Translations under genes and position numbers: made by a program
Assembly: GCA_039184335.1 (NCBI GenBank)
Contig: JBCDBD010000012.1
Span: 1 to 64,000 of the forward strand
DNA from: JBCDBD01 sp039184335
Lineage (GTDB): Bacteria; Bacteroidota; Bacteroidia; Flavobacteriales; Flavobacteriaceae
DNA length: 64,000 nt
Reading direction: 5' to 3'
In this document: in pieces, positions 1 to 7,473 of the stretch
How the letters are laid out: each line of letters opens with the position of its first letter
How positions within the stretch are numbered: the first letter of the stretch is position 1
The notes under the pieces: generated by a model
What the model saw: the letters and a program-made list of their open reading frames with translations, nothing else
Database searches by the model: none
Told to the model about the DNA's origin: nothing

Positions 1-441
1 ATCCTTTAAATAGGATTGCCTGTTTAAATTTAATATTCTCTTCAGAACTTCACATTCCATGTAAACATCACCAAGCCCTTCGGCAAACTTAAGGGCATTA
101 AGATAGAATCTTCTCGCTTCAAAGTTTTTATCATGATATTTATAGAATAGATAATCTCCACTATTCAAATAATAATAAAATTTGCCTAAATGACTACTTG
201 TTTCAGGAACTTCAACTATTTTATCAAATACCTCAAATCCATCATTATCAACTTCATAATGTTTTAAAAAATCTGTCTGCCACTTAATCATTTTAAGGCT
301 AAAACTGTCATTGGGATAACTTTTTAGGTTGATTTCATTTAAGTCATATCTCCTTAATTTATCAATAATTGAAAAAGAACTTTGGGCCAAGACTATGTGA
401 AGACCCAAGAGTGAAAATATTAAAAGGTTTTTTATTATCAT
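1..441 (-). CDS. Secreted TPR-like protein, partial (3' end beyond the window)
   Basis: An open frame of 147 codons runs from an ATG at 441 to the first base of the window, so the C-terminus is missing. The first 20 residues form a signal peptide (MIIKNLLIFSLLGLHIVLAQ) with the usual flavobacterial 'LAQ' end. The rest is helical and rich in Tyr, Phe and Lys; the stretch around residues 100-140 (NSGDYLFYK, ARRFYLNALKFAEGLGD) resembles one tetratricopeptide-like hairpin. Its ATG overlaps the TGA of the upstream gene (ATGA), which implies translational coupling. In this family of bacteria such secreted TPR proteins often continue into a membrane segment and a LuxR or histidine-kinase end, but that part is not visible. 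Function not assigned. Confidence 0.7.
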   Translation of the reverse strand, partial: MIIKNLLIFSLLGLHIVLAQSSFSIIDKLRRYDLNEINLKSYPNDSFSLKMIKWQTDFLKHYEVDNDGFEVFDKIVEVPETSSHLGKFYYYLNSGDYLFYKYHDKNFEARRFYLNALKFAEGLGDVYMECEVLKRILNLNRQSYLKD

Positions 442-1208
442 TTAACTTCACAAATCGAATATATCGGAATACAAGGATACGGTCGACTTCTTTTTTCGCG
501 AACTCTGTAATTTTCCAAAACCGATTTGGAATATAACTGAACTGATTCTCGTGAATTGTCCTTTTCATGCGCAAGAAAGGATGCATCAACAAAACCCTTA
601 TCCAAAGCTTGTAGCTCCATCAACAATTCCTTCCCATCCTCGGTTATAAAAATATCACTACCTAGTCTTTCCATAAATAATTCATCAACAAAGTCCGCAT
701 TACTAACATTACTTGAATCAAAAATTTTCGAAATTTGACTGTTAATAGGAACGAAAATAGTATCAGTCATAATAATATCCCCATTTTTGAGTATCAAGTT
801 TTTCTCAGGTTCAAAATTGTAAGTTGACCTAACAATATTCAGACCTTGTAATCCTATCTGCAAATAAAATTTTCTTCTATCGGGAAATCTATTGTCATTA
901 TCAGGATCATCTTTCTCAATATCCATTTCTTCAATAATTGCATGATCTACAAAGCCTAAAGAAACTGCACCTTTGTAATTTTGCAGATATAGTTGAATTC
1001 TAGATACATGAAAACCATCGGTATCCTTTTCACCGATGAACTTTGCATATATAAGAAAGTGGGTTCCATACTTGTTATCTGCGTATATCGCTTGCCAGTC
1101 TGAAATTTCAGCTCTATCGCTTTTTGTTAGAGGGTCTTTTTGGTCAAAGGTTTTAAATTCCCTGATTCCCTGATCTAGTTTAAGTGTATACTTTAAATTC
1201 TCATGCAT
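438..1208 (-). CDS. Hypothetical protein in the caspase-like protease cluster
   Basis: A 256-residue protein I do not recognise. It has no signal peptide or membrane segment, is acidic, and looks like a mixed alpha/beta soluble protein with many short beta strands in the first 150 residues and a helical, charged C-terminal third. The start is ATG (MHENLKYTL). It begins 19 bases after the stop of the caspase-like gene and overlaps the next gene by 4 bases (ATGA), so all three are probably one transcript. Position makes it a candidate partner, substrate or adaptor of the protease; no motif shows this. Confidence 0.75.
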   Translation of the reverse strand: MHENLKYTLKLDQGIREFKTFDQKDPLTKSDRAEISDWQAIYADNKYGTHFLIYAKFIGEKDTDGFHVSRIQLYLQNYKGAVSLGFVDHAIIEEMDIEKDDPDNDNRFPDRRKFYLQIGLQGLNIVRSTYNFEPEKNLILKNGDIIMTDTIFVPINSQISKIFDSSNVSNADFVDELFMERLGSDIFITEDGKELLMELQALDKGFVDASFLAHEKDNSRESVQLYSKSVLENYRVREKRSRPYPCIPIYSICEVK

Positions 1209-1227
1209 GACTTTTGGTTATAATAAA

Positions 1228-2031
1228 TTAATTAAATATTGGCTGATTAAAAAGATTCCTTTGTCCATAAAAGAACTCTGGTATTTGTTTTTCTTTACCT
1301 GAATTCAAGTCGTCATTATTCATAACAGTGATTATTTCATTCAATAAGTTAGTATAGGTGATTTTTGAATTTTCTTTAATTTTCTTTAAAGCATAGTATG
1401 AAAAAAAACCATTCATTTTTCCATTGAAATCTGCTCCCCATGCCAGCTGTGTTGAAGCACATGCTGCCAATAAAATTTGATTGTCCTGTCTTGGAAGCAA
1501 GAATTTGTCTCTTTTTAAATTATCAGGTTTATATGGACTATTTTCTGATAGTGCATACTTAAATTCTACATTTCTACGTGTTTTTAATCTGTGCTCTTTA
1601 AATTTATCCCAAATTCCAAATCCCCCTGAATGACAAGAATCTATTATAGAGATGAACTTGGCTTTCTTTTTTAAGCTATTTAGTATTGGAGAAAGTTCGT
1701 TTTCATAAATAGCGGAGTCATATCCTCTAATTCCTTCAACCAACTTTTTTGCCCCATCAATTCTTAGTTCCTTTTGAGCACCATGTCCTGAAAAGAACAA
1801 TATGCCTATATCTTCATCATGAAGTTCCTTTACAAGTTTCTCTATACTGTTCAGAATATTTGTTGCTTTTGTTTCCCTTCTAGTTGTGAGTATTGTAATA
1901 TCTTTTTCATGTACTCGAAACTGTTGATTAAATAACTCTTTCCAATCTTTAGCATCATTGACACAAGAGGTTAATCGTTCGCCTCTCATTCTGTAGTGGT
2001 CAACTCCTATGCACAGTAATTTTATTCCCAT
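1228..2031 (-). CDS. Caspase-like (peptidase C14/metacaspase) protein
   Basis: The 267-residue protein has the caspase fold p20 signature: an opening strand KLLCIGVDHYR at residues 4-14, the catalytic His in FFSGHGA (His83) and the catalytic Cys in IIDSCHSGG (Cys133), each at the end of a hydrophobic strand. A further strand ILLAACAS follows near residue 170, and the C-terminal part (FSYYALKKI, TYTNLLNEI) completes the p10-like section. There is no signal peptide, so it acts in the cytoplasm. An in-frame ATG exists at 2091, but the caspase core begins directly at the ATG at 2031, which follows an A-rich leader. Bacterial caspase-like proteases occur in defence and regulated-death modules and also as orphan proteins; which applies here cannot be told from this gene alone. 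Confidence 0.88.
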   Translation of the reverse strand: MGIKLLCIGVDHYRMRGERLTSCVNDAKDWKELFNQQFRVHEKDITILTTRRETKATNILNSIEKLVKELHDEDIGILFFSGHGAQKELRIDGAKKLVEGIRGYDSAIYENELSPILNSLKKKAKFISIIDSCHSGGFGIWDKFKEHRLKTRRNVEFKYALSENSPYKPDNLKRDKFLLPRQDNQILLAACASTQLAWGADFNGKMNGFFSYYALKKIKENSKITYTNLLNEIITVMNNDDLNSGKEKQIPEFFYGQRNLFNQPIFN

Positions 2032-2537
2032 TTTTAAAAACTTTTGATTATACCTAAACAAAAGTGAACTGGTGAAAATTAGCTCACTCAAAACTCTAAA
2101 AATTCGAAGTTTACATATACAAAATGGAAACCCCCATTTGATGGCTCAAAGTAGCTTGTATTAATATTTCATAACATCCCCATTCTTAGGGATTTTTTAG
2201 CACAAATAGGGGAAAACGTTTATGGAAATAAACAGAGGCCTTGAAAATTAAAGATTTTACCTAAAAACCAACTACAGCAACGCCTTGAAAAAACTGGGGG
2301 TTTTCTGCAAAAATCCCCATAATTGGGGATTGTGCCACCGGCCATACCGTGCTAGTTTTCCTCCGAATTTGTATTCATGCCCTTCGGTACACATGGCCAA
2401 GGTTTTGGGGGAAGTCACGGTCATGGGCACATGGGGGGCTTGGTTTTTGCCCCCTCTAGCTGCTTCAATCGAGAGAACAGCATCTTACCGTAGAGACCTA
2501 CAAAAAAGAGATTGCAATGGAATGCGTACTTTAGTAT
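2032..2537. other. Gene-poor intergenic stretch with CCCCAT-type hairpins
   Basis: About 500 bases separate the divergent caspase-like and exonuclease genes. I see no convincing gene on either strand. It contains an ATCCC/GGGAT inverted repeat followed by six T (2176-2198), a perfect 8 bp stem with 4-base loop (2312-2331) and a G6C/GC5 hairpin (2434-2454). Promoters for both flanking genes must lie here, but no clean TAnnTTTG box was found. Confidence 0.6.
2312..2331. repeat. Perfect inverted repeat AATCCCCA-TAAT-TGGGGATT
   Basis: Eight-base arms with a four-base loop and no T tract on either side, so it looks more like an operator or RNA hairpin than a terminator. The TCCCCA/TGGGGA core resembles the CCCCA-TT-TGGGG sequences near the response-regulator genes at 27.7 and 28.4 kb. 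Confidence 0.5.
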
Positions 2538-3917
2538 GTGCTTTATACCATTGTTGACATCGAGACCACCGGTCATGGCATCCAAGGCAACAAGATCACC
2601 GAGATTGCCCTCTTTAAGTTTGATGGCAGTCAAATTATTGATGAGTTCACTTCTTTGGTGAATCCGCAATGCCCGATTCCCTCCTTTATTACCGGACTGA
2701 CCGGAATTGATACGCAACTGGTACGGGATGCACCAACCTTTGAAGAGCTATCCGACACCCTGCTCCAGTTTACCAAAGACTGCATTTTTGTGGCACATGC
2801 GGTCAACTTTGACTATGGGGTGGTCAAAGCAGAATTTCAGGCCCTGGGCATTGCTTTTGTCCGCAAAAAACTCTGCACGGTTCGCCTATCCAGAAAATTG
2901 ATTCCTGGATTGCAATCGTATAGTCTGGGAAAATTGTGTGCGGCCACAGGCATTCCCCTCAAAGACCGGCACCGTGCCCGGGGTGATGCCCATGCCACGG
3001 TATTGCTGTTTCAGATGTTGATCGCCAAACCAGATTCGGCAAGCGTCATCTCTAAATTTTTACATGCAAGGAGCCAAGAGGCCACATTGCCGCCCCTACT
3101 CAAACGGGAAATGGTCGATTGCATACCCAATACCCCTGGCATCTACTATTTTAAAAACCAAAAAGGGGAGATCATCTACGTGGGCAAGGCCATTCACCTT
3201 AAAAAAAGGGTCTTGGGCCATCTCTATGACAAAAGCGATAAAGAGGTACGCATGTGCCGTGAAATAGCCGCTATCGATTTTGAGCTTTCGGGCAGTGAAC
3301 TCTTGGCACTCTTAATGGAATCGACCGCTATCAAAAGGCATTACCCCAAATATAACCAAGCCCAAAAAAGACCACAAAAGCCCTTCGCGCTCTTTGCTTA
3401 TGAAGACCGAAGGGGCATCTTGCATTTGGCCTACAACACCCTCAAGAATGTGCCCGACCCCCTATTCGTGCTGTACAACCCAACCGATTGCAGAACCTAT
3501 TTGCAGCAGCTCTGCGAAACGTTCCACCTATGCCCAAAATATTGCCATTTGCTCCCCCATGCCACTTCTTGCAGGCACCATACCCTAAATTCCTGTGAAG
3601 GTATTTGCCTGGACAACGAAAGTATCACAGACTATAATTACAAAGTAAACGAAGCCATCACATCTTTACGGGAGCACCAACAAGACTTCGTCATTCAAGA
3701 AAAAGGACGGTATGCCCATGAAAAAGCCGTCATCATGGTCAAACAAAACAAATACTGTGGCTATGGTTTTATTGATGATACAGCATCCATCAATTCCGTC
3801 GAAGATGTGGAAGCATATATCACCATTCAAAAAAATACGGTGGAAACGGAACGGATCTTACATTCATATTTGATCAAAAAAGCAGGTAAAGGTACCGCAT
3901 TGGTTGCGTTCAATTAG
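2538..3917 (+). CDS. DEDDh 3'-5' exonuclease fused to GIY-YIG nuclease (DnaQ-UvrC-like)
   Basis: Residues 1-165 are a DnaQ-type exonuclease: ExoI motif DIETTG near the N-terminus, ExoII around HAVNFDYG, and ExoIIIe in HRARGDAHAT with the general-base His. Residues about 195-280 form a GIY-YIG nuclease domain as in UvrC (TPGIYYFKN, then IIYVGKA, and a Glu in LLALLMESTAIK). The C-terminal 180 residues are Cys/His-containing (CPKYCHLLPHATSC, LNSCEGICL) and resemble the UvrC/Cho-associated region. Such fusions are thought to act in DNA repair or processing. The first codon is GTG: an in-frame stop lies two codons upstream and there is no ATG that keeps the first strand. Monocistronic. Confidence 0.88.
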   Translation: MLYTIVDIETTGHGIQGNKITEIALFKFDGSQIIDEFTSLVNPQCPIPSFITGLTGIDTQLVRDAPTFEELSDTLLQFTKDCIFVAHAVNFDYGVVKAEFQALGIAFVRKKLCTVRLSRKLIPGLQSYSLGKLCAATGIPLKDRHRARGDAHATVLLFQMLIAKPDSASVISKFLHARSQEATLPPLLKREMVDCIPNTPGIYYFKNQKGEIIYVGKAIHLKKRVLGHLYDKSDKEVRMCREIAAIDFELSGSELLALLMESTAIKRHYPKYNQAQKRPQKPFALFAYEDRRGILHLAYNTLKNVPDPLFVLYNPTDCRTYLQQLCETFHLCPKYCHLLPHATSCRHHTLNSCEGICLDNESITDYNYKVNEAITSLREHQQDFVIQEKGRYAHEKAVIMVKQNKYCGYGFIDDTASINSVEDVEAYITIQKNTVETERILHSYLIKKAGKGTALVAFN

Positions 3918-3939
3918 CCACGAGGGATGGCCCTTTAGG

Positions 3940-4035
3940 TCAATCTTTCATCTTTCGGTACATGCGTACCACAAACAGTAGCCAAACCATAAAGATTACG
4001 GCCACAAAAATTGAATACGCTAAGATGAACTCCAT
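3940..4035 (-). CDS. Small membrane protein (31 aa)
   Basis: A 31-residue frame of one hydrophobic helix (IFVAVIFMVWLLFVV) followed by a basic end (RMYRKMKD). Its ATG shares one base with the TAA of the upstream 60-residue membrane protein (TAATG), a coupling arrangement that supports real translation. Function unknown. Confidence 0.6.
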   Translation of the reverse strand: MEFILAYSIFVAVIFMVWLLFVVRMYRKMKD

Positions 4036-4217
4036 TATTTTCGGTACTTAAGGTAATTCATAAAACCCAAAATGGTCGGTGCCCAGAATGCAATAAAAAT
4101 GGCATCCATTTTTTTTCCTGATAGGAAAAGAACTTCTGAAACTACGATGATCGAAACCACCACTAGGAGCATGATACAGTTCATTACCCCCACTCTTTCA
4201 ATAAATTTTCTGAACAT
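4035..4217 (-). CDS. Small two-helix membrane protein (60 aa)
   Basis: Sixty residues with two hydrophobic segments (residues about 14-32 and 39-53) separated by a short basic loop (SGKKMD). It starts at ATG with MFRKFIERVG and ends in KYRK. It is followed by the 31-residue membrane protein with a one-base overlap, so the two form a mini-operon. No known domain recognised. Confidence 0.65.
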   Translation of the reverse strand: MFRKFIERVGVMNCIMLLVVVSIIVVSEVLFLSGKKMDAIFIAFWAPTILGFMNYLKYRK

Positions 4218-4327
4218 TTAACTATAACTCGTCATGTTATTCTTCATACAAGTTATAAAATATAACGCAGGGGAAGCACAAAAAATTGTGATTTTCTTAA
4301 CAATTTTACACCCTTTGTCCCAAGCCA

Positions 4328-4355
4328 ACAAGGGCCCCATTGTAGGGGCCCTTGT
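4328..4355. terminator. Strong GC-rich hairpin after aceA
   Basis: Perfect 11 bp stem (ACAAGGGCCCC with its complement) around a six-base loop, 22 bases after the aceA stop. There is no T tract on the minus strand, so it may end transcription imperfectly or protect the 3' end of the mRNA. Confidence 0.6.
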
Positions 4356-4377
4356 GTCATAGACCACATCGGGCTGT

Positions 4378-5655
4378 TTAGAACTGCGCCATTTCGGTAC
4401 TGCCTTTCATGGCTACCGTACTGGCCTTACCCGAGGTGATGATATTTTGTACGGTATCAAAATACCCCGTACCCACAAATGCTTGGTGTTTTATGGCTTT
4501 AAAGCCATATTGCTGCAGGGCAAATTCGCGCTGCTGCAGTTCTGAATACCCTGCCATTCCCCTTTCTTTATAAGACTTCGACAGCTCGAACATGCTCGTG
4601 TTCAAGGCATGAAAGCCAGCTAGGGTGATAAACTGGAACTTATAGCCCATTTTCGCCAATTCTTCTCGAAACGTTTCCATTTCTTTTTTGCTCAATTTTG
4701 CTGCCCAATTGAAAGAGGGTGAACAGTTATAGGCCAATAGCTTATTGGGGTACTTCGCATGGATGCCTTCTGCAAATCTTTTGGCCTGTTCCAAATCTGG
4801 CGTTGAGGTTTCTAACCACAGCAAATCGGCAAAGGGAGCGTAGCTCAATCCACGGTCGATACCTTGCTCCAATCCATTTTTGACATAAAAGAACCCTTCT
4901 GGGGAACGCTCTCCGGTAAGGAACTTATGGTCACGTTCGTCAATGTCACTGGTCAAGAGATTCGCCGCATCGGCATCGGTACGTGCAATGATCAAGGTAG
5001 GTACGCCCATCACGTCAGATGCCAACCTTGCGGCAATCAATTTGTTGATTGCCTCTTGGGTGGGCACCAAGACCTTCCCTCCCAGGTGACCGCATTTTTT
5101 AGCAGAACTCAGCTGGTCTTCAAAATGTACCCCTGCAGCACCACTTTCAATCATGGACTTCATGAGTTCATAGGCATTCAAATTGCCCCCAAAACCGGCT
5201 TCGGCATCGGCAATTATGGGAACCAGGTACTCCTTTTTTTCAGCAATCCCGTTAATGACTTGAATTTGGTCGGCGCGCAACAGTGCGCTGTTGATCCGTT
5301 TGACCACCATGGGCACACTGTTCGCGGGATATAGCGATTGATCAGGATACATTTCTCCAGACAAATTGGCATCTGCGGCCACTTGCCAACCACTCAAATA
5401 AATGGCCTCAAGACCGGCCTCGACCTCTTGAATGGCCTGGTTGCCCGTAAGTGCGCCCAGCCCTGCCACATAGTCTTGACCGTTCAACTGTTTCCAAAGT
5501 TTTTCAGCACCAAGCCTTGCAACCGAATAATCCAAGTCGTACGACCCCCGTAGCTTGACGACCTCAGCTGCGGTGTAGGGCCGTTCGATACCTTTCCATC
5601 TTGGGTTTACTGTCCAATCGGTAACCAATTCTTGAATTTTCTCCTTTTTTTCCAT
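4378..5655 (-). CDS. aceA: Isocitrate lyase
   Basis: Cleaves isocitrate to glyoxylate and succinate, the first step of the glyoxylate shunt. The 425-residue length fits the bacterial enzyme. The active-site loop KKCGHLGGK is intact, with substrate and metal contacts in VPIIADAEAGFGG, GVHFEDQ and IARTDADAA, and the conserved YNCSPSFNW. It lies 92 bases downstream of malate synthase on the same strand and they are probably cotranscribed; the gap contains a CCCA/TGGG hairpin that could tune expression of aceA. The divergent RamB-like regulator beyond aceB is the likely controller. Confidence 0.97.
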   Translation of the reverse strand: MEKKEKIQELVTDWTVNPRWKGIERPYTAAEVVKLRGSYDLDYSVARLGAEKLWKQLNGQDYVAGLGALTGNQAIQEVEAGLEAIYLSGWQVAADANLSGEMYPDQSLYPANSVPMVVKRINSALLRADQIQVINGIAEKKEYLVPIIADAEAGFGGNLNAYELMKSMIESGAAGVHFEDQLSSAKKCGHLGGKVLVPTQEAINKLIAARLASDVMGVPTLIIARTDADAANLLTSDIDERDHKFLTGERSPEGFFYVKNGLEQGIDRGLSYAPFADLLWLETSTPDLEQAKRFAEGIHAKYPNKLLAYNCSPSFNWAAKLSKKEMETFREELAKMGYKFQFITLAGFHALNTSMFELSKSYKERGMAGYSELQQREFALQQYGFKAIKHQAFVGTGYFDTVQNIITSGKASTVAMKGSTEMAQF

Positions 5656-5682
5656 AATTTTAAATTTCTAATTTGAAGTAAA

Positions 5683-5720
5683 AATCCCATGTGATGTTTG
5701 CCCATTCTTGGGATTTTTTT
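5683..5720. repeat. Inverted repeats in the aceB-aceA gap
   Basis: An AATCCCA arm (5683-5689) pairs with TGGGATT (5709-5715), and nested in it is CCCA-TTCT-TGGG (5701-5712) followed by seven T. Nearly the same core is at 2178-2198. It may be an attenuator, an operator or a dispersed element. Confidence 0.4.
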
Positions 5721-5747
5721 GTTGTTGGCTACAACTGGTAGCACTGT

Positions 5748-7346
5748 TTAAATTTCCTTATAGGCTTTGAGTGTCAGAAACTCTTGAAATTCCCTTGTTC
5801 TGACCAAGTCGTCAAAAAGTGCAAATGCCTTTTCAAATTTGGTGTTCTGTAGATTGCCCTCGCCCACCAAGTGCCTTATCTTGGCCACCTCTTCATCAAA
5901 GAGTTCTTGGTATAGCGCATCCGTAAAGTTTCGCCCATCTTCCAACAGCACGTCGAATTTTCGCCATTGCCAGATCTGGGTCCTTGAAATTTCGGCAGTG
6001 GCGGCATCTTCCATAAGATGGTAGAGGGCTACACAGCCATTACCCCGTAGCCAAGATTCCAGGTATAAGATGCCAACGTTCATATTTTTGCGGATGCCTT
6101 CTTCTGTAATACTTCCCTGGGGCACAGCCATCAAATCGGCTTCTGATATGACATCATCTTCACGCAAGCGATGCAATTGGTTTGCCCCTGGCATATGCTT
6201 GTCAAATTCAGCCATGGCAACTTTGACCAATGCGGGATGTGCCACCCAGGTTCCATCATGTCCATTCTTCACCTCACGTTCCTTATCCAACCTTACCTTT
6301 TCAAGGGCAGCCCCATTGGCCACCGGATTGTCTTTAATGGGAATCTGTGCAGCCATTCCCCCCATGGCATGGATCCCCCTTTTATGGCAGCGCTGAATCA
6401 CCAATGTAGAGTAGGCATCCATAAAAGGTACGGTCATGGTCACCTGATCCCTGTTGGGAAGGATAAACTGCCCATGGTTTCTCAATTTTTTGATGTAAGA
6501 GAAAATATAGTCCCAACGGCCACAATTCAAGCCTACGATATGGTTTTTCAATTCATAGATGATCTCATCCAACTGAAAGCTGGCCGTAATGGTCTCAATG
6601 AGTACCGTTGCCTTGAACGTCCCCACTGGAATACCCAAGAATTCCTCTGCGAAGGAAAAAACATCGTTCCACCATCGTGCCTCTAGATAATGTTCCAATT
6701 TGGGAAGGTAAAAATATGGGGCCGAACCCTTTGCCATCAATATTCGTGCATTGTGGTATACATAAAGGCCAAAGTCTACCAAACTGCCAGAAACCGCTTC
6801 CCCATCGATTAAAATATGGCGTTCGTTGAGGTGTAATCCCCTAGGTCTTACCAAAAGCACGGCAACCTGGTCGTTAAGTTCGTACGACTTATCCCTTTTG
6901 GGATCATAATAGGCTATCGTTCCCCTATTGGCATCCAATAAATTCTGCTGCCCCTGCATACAATTGTCCCAAGTGGGGGCGTTGCTGTCCTCAAAATCAG
7001 CCATAAAGGTCTTGGCTCCAGAGTTCAGGGCGTTGATGACCATCTTTCGATCCACCGGACCGGTGATCTCGACCCTTCTATCTTGCAGGTCTTTGGGAAT
7101 ATAGGCTACTTGCCAGTCTGTCTTGCGGGTTTGCTCGGTCTCTTTTGGAAAAGTGGGAAAAATTCCGCTGTCAAACGCGACCTGTTGCTTTAGGCGCTCA
7201 TGCAATAGCTGCAATCGAGACCTGTCGAACTTTTTGTGCAGTTCAATCAAAAACTCCAAAGCGGCATCGGTCAGCAATTCTGGGTAATAGGTAGTAACCC
7301 CTTTTGAAAACTGTAATTCTGTTCGTGTAATCAATGTGTCTTCCAT
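5748..7346 (-). CDS. aceB: Malate synthase A
   Basis: Condenses glyoxylate with acetyl-CoA to malate, completing the glyoxylate shunt with isocitrate lyase. At 532 residues it is of the A type. Conserved blocks are visible: FMADFEDSNAPTWDN, LLVRPRGLHLNERH with the catalytic Arg, a metal-binding Glu in VLIETITASF, GRWDYIFS and GTWVAHPAL. Start is ATG; a TAAATTTG -7 box lies 8 bases upstream. The upstream region holds a perfect 14 bp palindrome and phased direct repeats shared with the divergent regulator gene. Confidence 0.97.
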   Translation of the reverse strand: MEDTLITRTELQFSKGVTTYYPELLTDAALEFLIELHKKFDRSRLQLLHERLKQQVAFDSGIFPTFPKETEQTRKTDWQVAYIPKDLQDRRVEITGPVDRKMVINALNSGAKTFMADFEDSNAPTWDNCMQGQQNLLDANRGTIAYYDPKRDKSYELNDQVAVLLVRPRGLHLNERHILIDGEAVSGSLVDFGLYVYHNARILMAKGSAPYFYLPKLEHYLEARWWNDVFSFAEEFLGIPVGTFKATVLIETITASFQLDEIIYELKNHIVGLNCGRWDYIFSYIKKLRNHGQFILPNRDQVTMTVPFMDAYSTLVIQRCHKRGIHAMGGMAAQIPIKDNPVANGAALEKVRLDKEREVKNGHDGTWVAHPALVKVAMAEFDKHMPGANQLHRLREDDVISEADLMAVPQGSITEEGIRKNMNVGILYLESWLRGNGCVALYHLMEDAATAEISRTQIWQWRKFDVLLEDGRNFTDALYQELFDEEVAKIRHLVGEGNLQNTKFEKAFALFDDLVRTREFQEFLTLKAYKEI

Positions 7347-7353
7347 GGCAAAT

Positions 7354-7361
7354 CAAATTTA
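7354..7361 (-). promoter_or_regulatory. -7 promoter box TAAATTTG for aceB
   Basis: Matches the Bacteroidota -7 consensus TAnnTTTG, 8 bases before the aceB start. No clear -33 TTG was found at the usual spacing, which would fit a regulated promoter. Confidence 0.55.
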
Positions 7362-7397
7362 TACGGACAATGTTAGGATATATTTTTCGAAAAAACA

Positions 7398-7446
7398 AGC
7401 GAACGTTCGCTAATTTTAAATAGTACGCTATTTTTAACATATTCGC
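7398..7446. promoter_or_regulatory. Operator-like region between aceB and its regulator
   Basis: Contains a perfect 14 bp palindrome AGCGAACGTTCGCT (7398-7411) and three copies of a T(T/A)CGC(T/A)A element starting at 7406, 7424 and 7442, exactly 18 bases apart. The first two extend to TTCGCTAATTTTAA and TACGCTATTTTTAA. The first copy overlaps the palindrome and the last lies 10 bases before the regulator's -7 box. Position and phasing suggest binding sites for the divergently encoded regulator. Confidence 0.6.
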
Positions 7447-7455
7447 AAAATGGAC

Positions 7456-7463
7456 TATCTTTG
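7456..7463 (+). promoter_or_regulatory. -7 promoter box TATCTTTG for the RamB-like regulator
   Basis: Perfect TAnnTTTG match 10 bases before the ATG at 7474. It lies downstream of the alternative ATG at 7450, so it decides against that start. Confidence 0.65.
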
Positions 7464-7473
7464 CTCGCACATC

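Noticed and set aside
4864..5334. 156-codon plus-strand frame opposite aceA
   Set aside because: Antisense to the well-conserved isocitrate lyase sequence; no family resemblance.
6070..6686. Overlapping plus-strand frames of 108 and 171 codons opposite aceB
   Set aside because: Shadow frames of malate synthase; no resemblance to known proteins and no promoter.
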